The translations under genes were made by a program, and so were the position numbers. The notes beneath the pieces were generated by a model. It saw only the letters and a program-made list of their open reading frames with translations. It was not told the DNA's origin and did no database searches. Positions 1 to 9,800 of a stretch of DNA of 64,000 nt are shown piece by piece (the stretch's first letter is position 1; each line of letters starts with the position of its first letter). Origin of the DNA: Citricoccus muralis (GTDB lineage: Bacteria; Actinomycetota; Actinomycetes; Actinomycetales; Micrococcaceae); the NCBI RefSeq assembly GCF_029637705.1, contig NZ_CP121252.1, positions 1,426,001 to 1,490,000 on the forward strand. The letters run 5' to 3'.

Positions 1-54
1 GGAATCTCGTGGTGACGCTCGGGTTTCTGACAGAGTGCGTTCGTTCTGTGTGCG

Positions 55-60
55 TATACT
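55..60 (+). promoter_or_regulatory. possible -10 box upstream of the LCP gene
   Basis: TATACT lies about 70 bases before the TTG start of the first gene and would give a leader of roughly 65 bases. No convincing -35 box is present at the expected spacing, so this is only a candidate promoter element. Confidence 0.25.
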
Positions 61-130
61 TTTTTCGTCGGGATAATTGGCGTGCGAGCATGCCTGGACG
101 ACGCTCCGTATTCGTTGAAGGGACCTGAGT

Positions 131-1288
131 TTGTCACGTGCATCGCACTCCGCGCCACGTCGGTTCCGCCGCCTCCGGCGGATTCGACCTCCGCGGAAAA
201 GCGTTTGGTTGACGCTACTCTCGTCTGTGCTGGCTCTAGTGCTTGTCGGAGCCGGAGCCGTTTCCCTGTACGCCAACCGCCTCACCACCGAGTTCAATGA
301 AGGACGCCAGACCGTGGAGTCAGGAATCATTCCCGACCACGAGCCGCTGGAAGATGGCGTTCTGAACATCTTGCTTCTAGGATCCGACTCGCGCGGTGAT
401 GCCGAAAACTCAGATGAAGGTGGTGGCGAGCGCTCGGACACCATGATGTTGGTGCATATCCCGGAAGACCGCGAATCTGCCTACGTCATGTCGATCATGC
501 GCGACCTCTGGGTAAATATCCCGGGATACGGCGAAACGAAGGTCAACGCCGCTCTCGACTACGGAGGGTACCCCTTAGTCATCGACACCGTGGAAGAACT
601 CGTCGGCGCCGACATTGACCACCTTGCTATCGTCGATTTCGACGGCTTCAGAGAACTGACGACGGCGCTGGGTGGTGTCGAAGTCGAGAACTCGATCCCC
701 TTCTCTTCCGGTCAGTCCAATCCTGCCTTCTACCCAGAAGGGACCATTCGGCTTGAGGGCACAGACGCACTGCGTTTCGTACGCGAGCGTAAGGCTTTCC
801 TCGACGGTGACTACCAGCGTGTCAAAAACCAGCAGCTGTTCCTCACGGCGATCATTAGGCAGCTGTTGAACGCAGATACCCTTACTGATCCGCAGAAGGT
901 CAATGATGTCGTGAGCATGTTTACCCCGTTTATCACGGTGGACGAAAGCCTCGATGCCTCGACCATCGTGGACTATGGCATCTCACTGCGGGACCTCCGC
1001 GCCAACAACATCGAAATGTTCACTATCCCTAACGCCGGCCCGGGAACAACGTCCGGCGGCGCCTCGGTGATCTGGCAGGACGAGAATGTCATGCCTCGAC
1101 TGCAAGAAGCGTTCCGCAACGACGACCTGGGAGCCTTCCTCGAAGCCGAGGGCTTGCTGGAAGATGTGGAGGGGGAAACCGAGATTCCGGATAACGGCGG
1201 ACCAACGGGGACCGCATCTCCGAGTCCGGAGACATCAACTGGAACGGATAGTGCCAGTTCGTCCGAGCCCACTACGGGCCAAGGGTGA
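131..1288 (+). CDS. LCP (LytR-CpsA-Psr) family cell-wall glycopolymer ligase
   Basis: A 385-residue membrane protein with a cytoplasmic Arg-rich N-terminus, one membrane helix at about residues 24-48 and an extracellular LCP domain at about 78-245. Family hallmarks are visible: GSDSR with Asp86, RSDTMM with Asp103, and the MRD motif with Arg124 followed by a KVNAA segment. LCP enzymes transfer lipid-linked anionic polymers onto peptidoglycan. The C-terminal 40 residues are a low-complexity Ser/Thr/Pro/Gly tail. The start is TTG, chosen because AAGGGA sits seven bases before it. It lies four bases upstream of a glycosyltransferase gene, which fits a role as the ligase for the polymer made by this locus. 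Confidence 0.88.
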   Translation: MSRASHSAPRRFRRLRRIRPPRKSVWLTLLSSVLALVLVGAGAVSLYANRLTTEFNEGRQTVESGIIPDHEPLEDGVLNILLLGSDSRGDAENSDEGGGERSDTMMLVHIPEDRESAYVMSIMRDLWVNIPGYGETKVNAALDYGGYPLVIDTVEELVGADIDHLAIVDFDGFRELTTALGGVEVENSIPFSSGQSNPAFYPEGTIRLEGTDALRFVRERKAFLDGDYQRVKNQQLFLTAIIRQLLNADTLTDPQKVNDVVSMFTPFITVDESLDASTIVDYGISLRDLRANNIEMFTIPNAGPGTTSGGASVIWQDENVMPRLQEAFRNDDLGAFLEAEGLLEDVEGETEIPDNGGPTGTASPSPETSTGTDSASSSEPTTGQG

Positions 1289-1292
1289 TCTC

Positions 1293-4289
1293 GTGCGAGT
1301 ACAACTGATCACGCATTCTTACCTGCCCGAATACACGCCGCCTCGACGTCGCTGGGAAGCGTTCGTTAGCGAGCTACGCCGCGCTGGTATCCAAGTGGAC
1401 GTCATCGCTCCGGTCGCTGATCCACGTTGGTTGTCGACGCCGGAAGATCACCAAGCTGCGCGCACCCGCTGGGGGCCGAGCGGGGAGCGAATCGTGCGAG
1501 TCCCCGGACTGGCTGCTTTGACAGGAAGTCGAGACGGTCGTTTTTACGCCTCAGTTATCCAGTCGTTGGCATCTATCCCTACGTCTTGGACCATTGAGCG
1601 TCCGGACGTGCTTGTCGTCACCATTCCTGCCTTGCCCCTGGTCGTCCCGGCGCGAGTGATTGCTGCGACGCAACGTGTCCCTCTGATAGTTGAAATGCGT
1701 GATGCCTGGCCAGATCTTGCCTTTGACTCTGGCGTGAAGGCTGGCCTGCTGTCGAAGGTGTTGGCCTGGCTAGTAACTGATGCGCAGCGCTCTGCAGCAG
1801 CGGTTGTGACGGTTACTCGAGGATTCGGTGAGCGCCTTATTGAGCGTGGCATTGAACGTGTCGTACACATCGGAAACGGTGTCGCACGAGTCAGTAGGTG
1901 GGACAATCTAAAATCCCGTGATCGTCGGACCGGCGAGCTAAACGTCCTGTATCTCGGCAATCATGGTGAGTCACAAGGGCTGGATACCCTTATCGAGGCG
2001 GCTGCCCTCGCTCGGCAACGTAATGTCGGTATCAAAGTGCACTTCGTCGGTGACGGTACGCAGGTGAGTTACCTTCGAACGGTTAATCACAGGTTCGGAA
2101 ATCCGGTTACGATGCTGGGCCCAGTCTCTCCGCAAGCAGTGGCAGCACATTATTCGTGGGCAGACACCTGTGTCGTCTCTTTGCGTTCCGACTGGAAGAG
2201 CTTTGACTGGACCGTGCCTTCGAAAACCTATGAGTTAATTTCCACGGGAAAGCATCTCACCGGCATCGTGACGGGCGAAGCAGCGGGGATCCTGACGGAC
2301 TATGGCAACAGCATCGTGGTTGCAGATGACCCTGAGGAGATTGCTGAGTCCTGGGTGCAGTTAGCCCAAGATTCGACCTCAACGCCTATGACAGATCACG
2401 GTGAGGACTGGCTCCAACGGAACGCTGAATTATCCATACTGGGTCGACGCATGGTGAACTTGGTTCAAAGTGTGAAGGAGCGTCATGATTTGGCGCACCA
2501 TGATCAAGGGAACAGGATGAAATCTACGTCAAACCGCCCATCATGGATCGGGCAACTTCGCCGAAACGCCCGGTTGACGTCGACAACAGTGGCCGACCAT
2601 CTCAACGACGATCCAGTCTTGTTGGCCTTGCAAATTTCGCGGCGCCTCCCACAGCGCCTTCGTGGTCCGCTCTCCAAAGTTGGGACGATGGTTCATGGTG
2701 GCGGACTTGACCTGGTACGTGGGGTTTCCCTCGGGGCAGCCGGGCGGTCCGTGGAATTAAAGCGGATGGCGCTAGATGCTGTTGAAAAGCGCTCCCCGGA
2801 TCGCCATCTCGTCACGTGGGCCGACTTGATGATTAATGACGGCGACGTCGTCACCGCGAAGTGGATTTTGGATCGCACGCGGCCCGGTACACGCGGTCGT
2901 AATGAAGCACTCGCAAGACTTGAGTGGCATCAGGGCAATATGTCTGCGGCTATCGCATTACTGGAGGGCACGCGCGCGACGAAACATCGTCGTCGATTGT
3001 CGTCTGAACTGCGTAGCTATCAGGGGGCGGCTCCAGAGCTGAAGCCTGTCGCAGGCTATCTACCGAATCAAGACAAGGTCCTGCACGTGCTGACGAATTC
3101 GTTGCCCCATACGGGGTCCGGTTACGCCCAACGATCACATTCCATCCTGGCCTCCTTGAAAGATCGCGGCTGGAACGTTTCGGCAGTGACGCGGATCGGT
3201 TGGCCCGTACAGACTGGATCGTTGGGTGCATCACGTGTTGATGTCGTGGATGGAATCACCTATCGACGTCTTCTGCCACTTCAACTGGCGACAGGTTTTG
3301 ACTCACGCCTGCAACAACAAGCGGAGATGCTACTCGAAGTGGTGTTGGAGGAAAGGCCTTCGGTGCTGCACACCACCACGCATTGGACGAATGCTCTGGT
3401 GACGCAGGCCGTAGCGGTTTCAGTCGGGATCCCCTGGGTTTACGAAGTAAGGGGCCAACTAGCGGATACTTGGGCTTCAACGCGAGATGCACAGGCATTG
3501 AACTCTGAACGCTATCGATTGTTCGTAGAGCGTGAGGACGTAGTCTCCCGGGCCGCGGACGCGGTTGTCACGTTGGGTGACAACATGAGAGCGCGCCTGA
3601 TGGGCGTCGGAGTGTCGGCGACCAAGATTGAAGTCTGCCCGAATGCTGTCGGAGGCGTATTTATAGAACCGCCTTTGACGAAAGCCGAGGCGCGTCAGGA
3701 ACTTGGCCTTGACGAGCGTTTGGAATACATAGGCACGGTAAGTTCGATCGTTCCTTACGAGGGTTTGGACACGGTCCTCAGAGCGGCTGCCCAACTTGCC
3801 GAACGTCGACCAAATCTGCGAGTTCTTTATGTTGGGGATGGGACGGATCTACCGCGGTTGCGAGAGCTGGCCGCAGAACTAGGCATCTCGGACCGTCTGC
3901 TGACTCCGGGTCGAGTTGACCGAACCAAAACCAATTTGTACCACCAAGCCCTTGATGTTTTCGTCGTTCCGCGTCGTGATACTCCGGTGACCCGGTCGGT
4001 CACACCGATGAAGCCAGTAGAAGCTTCCGCTTCCAGCAGACCTGTGTTGGCCTCAAATCTCCCGGCATTGGAAGAGCTCGTTGTCGACGGGGAAACGGGG
4101 ATGTTGGTTGCTCCTGAGAACCCAGGGGAGTGGGCTGGTGCAATTGAAGCATTGCTGGAGTCTCCTGAGCTGGCGGAATCGTTGGGATCTCGAGGTAGAG
4201 AATGGGTGCTTGCCGAACGGACTTGGGCCGCTAACGCTGAGAAGTACGAGCGAATTTACAAGAAGCTCATTAGTGAGAACACTCGTTGA
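1293..4289 (+). CDS. two-domain GT-B glycosyltransferase fusion (GT4 + GT4)
   Basis: A 998-residue protein with two complete GT4-like modules. Module 1 (about 1-385) opens with LITHSYLPEYTPPRR, typical of N-terminal Rossmann domains of WcaI/WbuB-like enzymes, and contains PSKTYELISTGKHL in the donor-binding half. Residues about 430-610 form a helical linker. Module 2 (about 620-990) opens with LHVLTNSLPHTGSGYAQRSH and holds the donor motif KPVEASASSRPVLASNLPALEE. No membrane helix is seen. The GTG start at 1293 was chosen over an upstream in-frame ATG because AAGGG is seven bases away and the upstream stretch lies inside the LCP gene. It probably adds two successive sugars; donors and acceptors cannot be read from sequence. 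Confidence 0.85.
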   Translation: MRVQLITHSYLPEYTPPRRRWEAFVSELRRAGIQVDVIAPVADPRWLSTPEDHQAARTRWGPSGERIVRVPGLAALTGSRDGRFYASVIQSLASIPTSWTIERPDVLVVTIPALPLVVPARVIAATQRVPLIVEMRDAWPDLAFDSGVKAGLLSKVLAWLVTDAQRSAAAVVTVTRGFGERLIERGIERVVHIGNGVARVSRWDNLKSRDRRTGELNVLYLGNHGESQGLDTLIEAAALARQRNVGIKVHFVGDGTQVSYLRTVNHRFGNPVTMLGPVSPQAVAAHYSWADTCVVSLRSDWKSFDWTVPSKTYELISTGKHLTGIVTGEAAGILTDYGNSIVVADDPEEIAESWVQLAQDSTSTPMTDHGEDWLQRNAELSILGRRMVNLVQSVKERHDLAHHDQGNRMKSTSNRPSWIGQLRRNARLTSTTVADHLNDDPVLLALQISRRLPQRLRGPLSKVGTMVHGGGLDLVRGVSLGAAGRSVELKRMALDAVEKRSPDRHLVTWADLMINDGDVVTAKWILDRTRPGTRGRNEALARLEWHQGNMSAAIALLEGTRATKHRRRLSSELRSYQGAAPELKPVAGYLPNQDKVLHVLTNSLPHTGSGYAQRSHSILASLKDRGWNVSAVTRIGWPVQTGSLGASRVDVVDGITYRRLLPLQLATGFDSRLQQQAEMLLEVVLEERPSVLHTTTHWTNALVTQAVAVSVGIPWVYEVRGQLADTWASTRDAQALNSERYRLFVEREDVVSRAADAVVTLGDNMRARLMGVGVSATKIEVCPNAVGGVFIEPPLTKAEARQELGLDERLEYIGTVSSIVPYEGLDTVLRAAAQLAERRPNLRVLYVGDGTDLPRLRELAAELGISDRLLTPGRVDRTKTNLYHQALDVFVVPRRDTPVTRSVTPMKPVEASASSRPVLASNLPALEELVVDGETGMLVAPENPGEWAGAIEALLESPELAESLGSRGREWVLAERTWAANAEKYERIYKKLISENTR

Positions 4290-4363
4290 TCCGTAGACCG
4301 GACTAGGTACTCTCCAGACAACATTCCGCAGAATGCCTCCCAGGAAGTCCCCAGGCCGTCGCC

Positions 4364-4369
4364 TATACT
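4364..4369 (+). promoter_or_regulatory. possible -10 box of the wecC-galE unit
   Basis: TATACT lies in the 173-base gap before the UDP-ManNAc dehydrogenase gene. The implied start point is near 4376, giving a leader of about 87 bases. No clear -35 box is visible, so confidence is low. Confidence 0.3.
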
Positions 4370-4462
4370 TGATCGATGGAAAGCAGGCTGCTTTCGCGGT
4401 TTGCTCTGACGTATCAACGACTCGCAACCGACTGTGTCCACAGCAACTCAAGGAACGAATCT

Positions 4463-5707
4463 ATGTCGAACATTGACAGTGTCGCGGTTATTGGCCTCGG
4501 CTACATTGGGCTCCCGACCGCGGCCATCCTGGCTGAACACGGAACGCGGGTTCATGGGGTAGACGTCAACCAGAAGACCGTTGACGCGATCAATGCCGGA
4601 ACCGTGCCTTTCGTCGAACCAGACTTGGGCGAATACGTTGAGCGCAACGTGAAGGCAGGAAACCTTACTGCTTCCACGGACACTCCGGCGGCTGACGCTT
4701 ATATTGTGGCGGTCCCGACCCCCTTCCGTGAAGACAAATCGGCGGATCTGTCATATATCGAAGCTGCAGGTCGCGCAATCGCCCCCCAGCTGACGGGTGA
4801 TGAACTGGTGATCCTTGAGTCAACTTCACCTCCTGGTGCGACGGAGCGCCTGGCAGAGGTGATTTTTGAGGCCCGTCCTGATTTGCGCGAGGGTGGCGGC
4901 CTGATGTTCGCGCATTGCCCCGAGCGAGTCTTGCCCGGCAAAGTCATGACTGAGCTGGTCACCAACGACCGAATCATCGGTGGTTCGAGCCCGGCTGCAG
5001 CCGAGCGTGCTAAGGCTCTCTATGAACGCTTCTGCAAGGCTGAACTCCTGCTGACCGACACTCGTACTGCGGAAATGTCGAAGCTGGTCGAGAACTCGTT
5101 CCGCGACGTCAACATCGCGTTCGCCAACGAACTGTCCATGATTTGCCAAGAACTTGATATTGACGTGTGGGAGCTCATCGAGCTGGCCAATCATCATCCT
5201 CGGGTCAATATTTTGCAGCCTGGTCCCGGCGTTGGAGGGCATTGCATCGCCGTGGACCCGTGGTTCATTGTTGCGGCCGCTCCCGAAACTTCTAAGATCA
5301 TTCGCAACGCTAGAGAAATTAATGATTCGAAGCCTGAGTGGGTTATCCGCCAGGTCAAAGCAGAAGCTTACGACGTAGCGAAAGATTCCGGCCGTACACC
5401 GGTCATTGCCGCCATGGGGCTAGCATTCAAGCCCAACATCGATGACCTACGTGAATCGCCGGCCTTGAACATCGCATTACGTCTATCCGACGAATTCGCG
5501 GATAGTCGCATCCTTGCTGTCGAGCCGCACGTCAATGAGCTTCCGGCCCGTTTGTCACAGGCAAACAACATTGAGTTCTCTGAGGCGAGCGCGGCCATCG
5601 AACAGGCCGACATCATCGTCCTCCTGGTCGACCATGACGTCTTTGCCGGTCTGAAGCCTCAGGTACAAGGCAAGAAGGTCGTCGATACCCGAGGACAGTG
5701 GCGCTGA
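4463..5707 (+). CDS. wecC: UDP-N-acetyl-D-mannosamine dehydrogenase (WecC type)
   Basis: A 414-residue member of the UDP-glucose/GDP-mannose dehydrogenase family. Visible landmarks are the NAD-binding loop GLGYIGLPT (about 11-19), VPTPF, ESTSPPGATE, HCPERVLPG, ENSFRDVNIAFANEL and the catalytic GVGGHCIAVDPWF with Cys261. HPRVNILQPGPGVGGHC is characteristic of the ManNAc branch (WecC/CapL/MnaB) rather than of UDP-glucose dehydrogenase. The enzyme oxidises UDP-ManNAc to UDP-ManNAcA in two NAD-dependent steps. The ATG at 4463 follows AAGGAACG; an in-frame ATG at 4376 would add 29 residues unlike the family. The matching epimerase lies at 27.4 kb, beyond the IS island. Confidence 0.9.
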   Translation: MSNIDSVAVIGLGYIGLPTAAILAEHGTRVHGVDVNQKTVDAINAGTVPFVEPDLGEYVERNVKAGNLTASTDTPAADAYIVAVPTPFREDKSADLSYIEAAGRAIAPQLTGDELVILESTSPPGATERLAEVIFEARPDLREGGGLMFAHCPERVLPGKVMTELVTNDRIIGGSSPAAAERAKALYERFCKAELLLTDTRTAEMSKLVENSFRDVNIAFANELSMICQELDIDVWELIELANHHPRVNILQPGPGVGGHCIAVDPWFIVAAAPETSKIIRNAREINDSKPEWVIRQVKAEAYDVAKDSGRTPVIAAMGLAFKPNIDDLRESPALNIALRLSDEFADSRILAVEPHVNELPARLSQANNIEFSEASAAIEQADIIVLLVDHDVFAGLKPQVQGKKVVDTRGQWR

Positions 5708-5753
5708 ACCAAACATCGCTAGAGACGTGGCACAGTAAGGGAGGTCGAACCGC

Positions 5754-6746
5754 ATGCGTTTGCTAGTCACAGGAGGCGCGGGTTACATCGGCGCTCACTT
5801 CGTTGATCAAGCTATTGAACGAGGCTATTCTGACATCGTCGTCGTCGACGATCTCTCTACAGGCATGCAGGAGCGCCTTCCCGCATCTGTGGTGTTCGAG
5901 AAGGTCGACCTTTCTGGGGCCGACGGTGTTGATCAACTGACATCGTTGCTCACCGAGTACTCCATCGATGCAGTGGTCCACTTCGCGGCCAAGAAGGTTG
6001 TCGGTGATTCGGTTCAACAGCCGGAGTACTACTACCGCAACAACGTTATGGGGACACTAAACCTCCTTACGGCGATGAGATTTTCCGGTACGCCGCGATT
6101 CTTGTTTTCTTCATCTGCGGCAGTGTACGGAGAACCAGACGAGTCTGTCGTATTCGAAGACACCCCGTGTAATCCCATCAATCCATATGGGGAGACGAAA
6201 CGCATCAGCGAACTCGCGATTGCGAACGCAACCAGGGCATGGGGCCTGAACGCTGTTGCCCTGCGCTATTTCAACGTTGCGGGTGCGAAGAACGCGCTCT
6301 TAGCTGACACGACGACCACGAATCTGATGCCTGCGATTCGGGATAGGTTGTCCAATAATAGTTCCCTAGCGGTATTCGGTGATGACTATGAGACCCCGGA
6401 TGGCACATGTGTGCGCGACTACGTACACGTCTTGGACCTCGTAGACGCACATCTCGTGTCGCTAGAGGCTATGGAGCGAGCGTCTGAAGGACGTTTCGAT
6501 GTTTACAATGTGGGGACAGGGCGCGGTAGCAGTGTTCTCGAAGTAATCACATGCTTCCGTGAGAAAGCCGCCGTGGATCTCGAGTATCAAATTGTTGAGC
6601 GTCGGGCAGGTGATCCAGGAGCACTGACTGCGGACGTGCACAAGATCTACAGCGAACTGTCATGGCGAGCTCGTTTGGACCTTGGCGATATTGTTCAGTC
6701 CGTGGTTGAGTACCCGCCGAATCCATATTCCCAATCGAGCGGATGA
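5754..6746 (+). CDS. galE: UDP-glucose 4-epimerase
   Basis: A 330-residue extended short-chain dehydrogenase with the NAD-binding GGAGYIGAH at residues 6-14, the SSAAVYGEP strand carrying the catalytic Ser, and the YxxxK pair Tyr145-Lys149 in NPYGETKR. Length and motifs fit GalE, which interconverts UDP-Glc and UDP-Gal (some homologues also act on UDP-GlcNAc/GalNAc). AAGGGAGG lies nine bases before the ATG. It is 46 bases downstream of wecC and probably co-transcribed, so its likely job is supplying a hexose donor for the surface polymer. Substrate range is inferred from family only. Confidence 0.87.
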   Translation: MRLLVTGGAGYIGAHFVDQAIERGYSDIVVVDDLSTGMQERLPASVVFEKVDLSGADGVDQLTSLLTEYSIDAVVHFAAKKVVGDSVQQPEYYYRNNVMGTLNLLTAMRFSGTPRFLFSSSAAVYGEPDESVVFEDTPCNPINPYGETKRISELAIANATRAWGLNAVALRYFNVAGAKNALLADTTTTNLMPAIRDRLSNNSSLAVFGDDYETPDGTCVRDYVHVLDLVDAHLVSLEAMERASEGRFDVYNVGTGRGSSVLEVITCFREKAAVDLEYQIVERRAGDPGALTADVHKIYSELSWRARLDLGDIVQSVVEYPPNPYSQSSG

Positions 6747-6853
6747 GGGCATTGCCCACCTACGCCGAGACCGCACCACACGTCGGTGAAGATGATCTTC
6801 GTAGCACTCACTGAATCTAGACCGCGCACCATCTCCTAGGGGACCCCATCACT

Positions 6854-9800
6854 ATGTTGCAGTTGTTCCGCAGATTCTCCCGGAAGCAGAAGCTTGTTCT
6901 GGGATTCTTCGTGATCATGGCAGTGCTCGCCACGGTCATGTCGTTCTTCCTTGACGATACGGTCCTCATCATCCTTCTATTTTGGCTGCTCGCGCTGATC
7001 GTGTTCATCATGATCATGTTCTTGAGGCGTTTGAACGCGAAGATCGTGCGTCTATCCCGCGGAGAGAAGATCTCCTCAAAAAAAAAGAGATCTGAGCCGA
7101 AAAGTCGCCTGACCTCTGCAGAGCCTCTTCAGGTTCTGCAACAGCGCTTTCAACGGCGTAAGGACGCGTCGACCGCGCTCCCTTTGGCGAAGCGTCTTTT
7201 CTCAGATGAGGGACAGATCCGTGAAGCGAATGAAGTACTGCGCGCGCTGACCCCCGACGTAGAACTGTCCGAGGTAGAGTCGAGGTTCGTCCAGAGGGTG
7301 GGCTCTTTCGCTAAGTACCTCGAAGCTGAATACCGACTCCCACAACGGCATCGCACGTATAACTACGTGTCCATCCGCGACAAAGTCATGTATGCGGTTG
7401 GCTTCTCCCCGGTATCGACGAGTAACGGTTACACATCCCGCACGCAAGGGATTGCGAAGGGGCTCATGGACGCGGGTGCAGACGTGGTGGTTGCCCCGAT
7501 GCCCGGGAAGCCCTGGGATAAGGGGCCCCAGCCGGGATACCGCGTTCCGAAAGAAGAGGCTCGATACACAAGGAATGTCGACGGTGTCCGATATGTGCAC
7601 AATCCAGGGCTGAAGGCTTGGGAAGGCGACTTGGATGTCTTCATTCAAGCCACCGCCGATGCGTACGTCCGTGAGGCAATGATAGAGAAACCAGAGTTCA
7701 TCATTGCAGGGTCAAACTACTTGTCAGCGTTGCCTGCTCTGATTGCTGCACGTCGTTTGGGTGTGCCATTCGTCTATGAGATTCGAGGGTTCTGGGAAGT
7801 TACCGCAGCCTCACTGCGTCCGGGATGGGATCAGACCGATCAGTATGAGTTCGATCGGAAATTCGAGTATCTGGTGGCTTCGCAGGCGGACAAGATTGTC
7901 GTAATCACCGAGGAGATGAGGCAGGACCTGATCGGCCGAGGGCTTGACGGGCAGAAGATTTCGGTGGCGCCGAACTGTGTCGACGTCAATAAATTTATTC
8001 CAACCGGCAAAGACGCCGTACTCCTGAAACGTATGGGGTTCGCGCGCCCTGACCTGCCAATGGTGGGCTTTGCTGGCAGTGTAACTGAGTACGAAGGTCT
8101 GGAACTTGTAGCGCAGGCACTTGCCGACTTGCGTGGCGAAGGCTACGACTTTAATTTCTTGGTGATGGGGGCCGGGAAAGGACTACCGGATCTTGAGAAG
8201 AAAGTATCTAGCTCGGGGCTGGATGCTGTGACACGTTTCGTTAGCGGCGTGCCAAACGATGAGATGCCGGTCTACCTCTCCTCGATCGACATTTTTCCTC
8301 TTGCGAGGAAGTCTTTACCTGTCACAGAACTAGTCTCGCCCTTGAAACCGCTGGAAGCTATGGCGACTGGTGGCGCTGTAGTACTTTCTGATGTTTCACC
8401 GCATGGGGTCTTTCATGGAGACGAATCTTCACGTGCCTTGTCCTTCCGGAAGGACGACGTTAGTAGCCTGAAAAACCAACTGCGGACCTTGCTCGATTCT
8501 CCTGATGCGTCGAAGCTCATGGGATATCGTGCACGCGCCTGGGTGAAAGCGAATCGCCAGTGGTCTCATTCTGGACGCGTGTTTTGGGACGTGGTCGAGT
8601 CTTTGAGGGAGGGAATCTCCAAGACTGATATTCAGGCCGAACCTGATCTTAAGGACTACACGGTCGCTTTTATCGGAGATACGTTCACGTCCGATACTTT
8701 CCTGCCGGAGCTCACTGCCGTCAGGGTGACCCCGGAAGATTGGCGTAATCAATACTCGGATCAGCCGTTCGAAGTACTTTTCATCGAGTCCGCTTGGCAG
8801 GGTAATGACCAAGCCTGGGAAGGTAGCATCGGCTACTACGGTGACGAAGCGCACGCACCAATCGTAGAGCTGATCGACTTCTGCCGTTCCAAGGATGTTC
8901 CAGTGATGTTCTGGAACAAAGAGGACCCGGTGCACTTCAATCGTTTCAAGAAGACGGCTGCTTTGTGCGATTACGTGTTCACCACGGACGCAAGGACAAT
9001 CCCGGCATACAACGCGCAACCCGACAACCACATCAAGACTGTGGCTTCAGCCCCGTTTGCTGCACAGCCACGTCTACATAACCCATTGCCGAGTGAACGT
9101 CAGAATGAAGACTCAATCGCATATGGTGGCACCTACTACGGCGACAAGTACGCGACCCGTAAGCAGGGGTTGGACTTCCTCTTCTACGAATCTGTCCCAT
9201 ACGGCTTGGCGATCTACGAACGCGTACACAATGACCCGAATTCTCCGTACAGGTTGCCGGAGCGTTTTAAGCGCTATGCAAGGCCTAGCCTGAGCTACCC
9301 GGATATGTGCCAGGCCTACAAGGCTCATCCCATTCACCTGAACGGTAATTCCGTGGTTGATTCACCCTCGATGTTCTCTCGTCGAGTCGTGGAGATCACG
9401 GCATCAGGGTCCAGTGTGTTGAGCTCTCCTGGAAGAGGAGTAGACGAGACTTTCGCAGGGACCGTGCCAACGGTCGGTACGCCAGATGAAGCCAGCGCCG
9501 TCTTGGCGAGATGGAAGGGATCTGAAGAACTTCGTCACCGCGAGCTGTGGCGAGGGATGCGGCACGTATACGAAACCCACACGTGTGCCCATCGGCTCGT
9601 ATATATGATGCGTGTTGCAGGATTCTTGGTGCGTAGCCCGCAGCCGCCGAAATTCGCCGTCGAGTGCGCGTCGGCTGATCTGCCTGCCTTCAGGAACCAG
9701 ACTTTCGCTCCCGACGTGTACCTTCTCACAGATAATGAGAATGCTGAATCTGTTGACGTTCCGACGTTGCCTGTGTCCACGCCAGACCTCTACGAGCGTC

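Noticed and set aside
1086-1292. 69-codon N-terminal extension of the double glycosyltransferase
   Set aside because: It lies in the LCP gene, is low-complexity, and a good ribosome site precedes the GTG at 1293.
4376-4462. 29-codon extension of wecC, possibly a leaderless start
   Set aside because: TATACT upstream is suggestive, but the residues do not match the family and AAGGAACG precedes the ATG at 4463.
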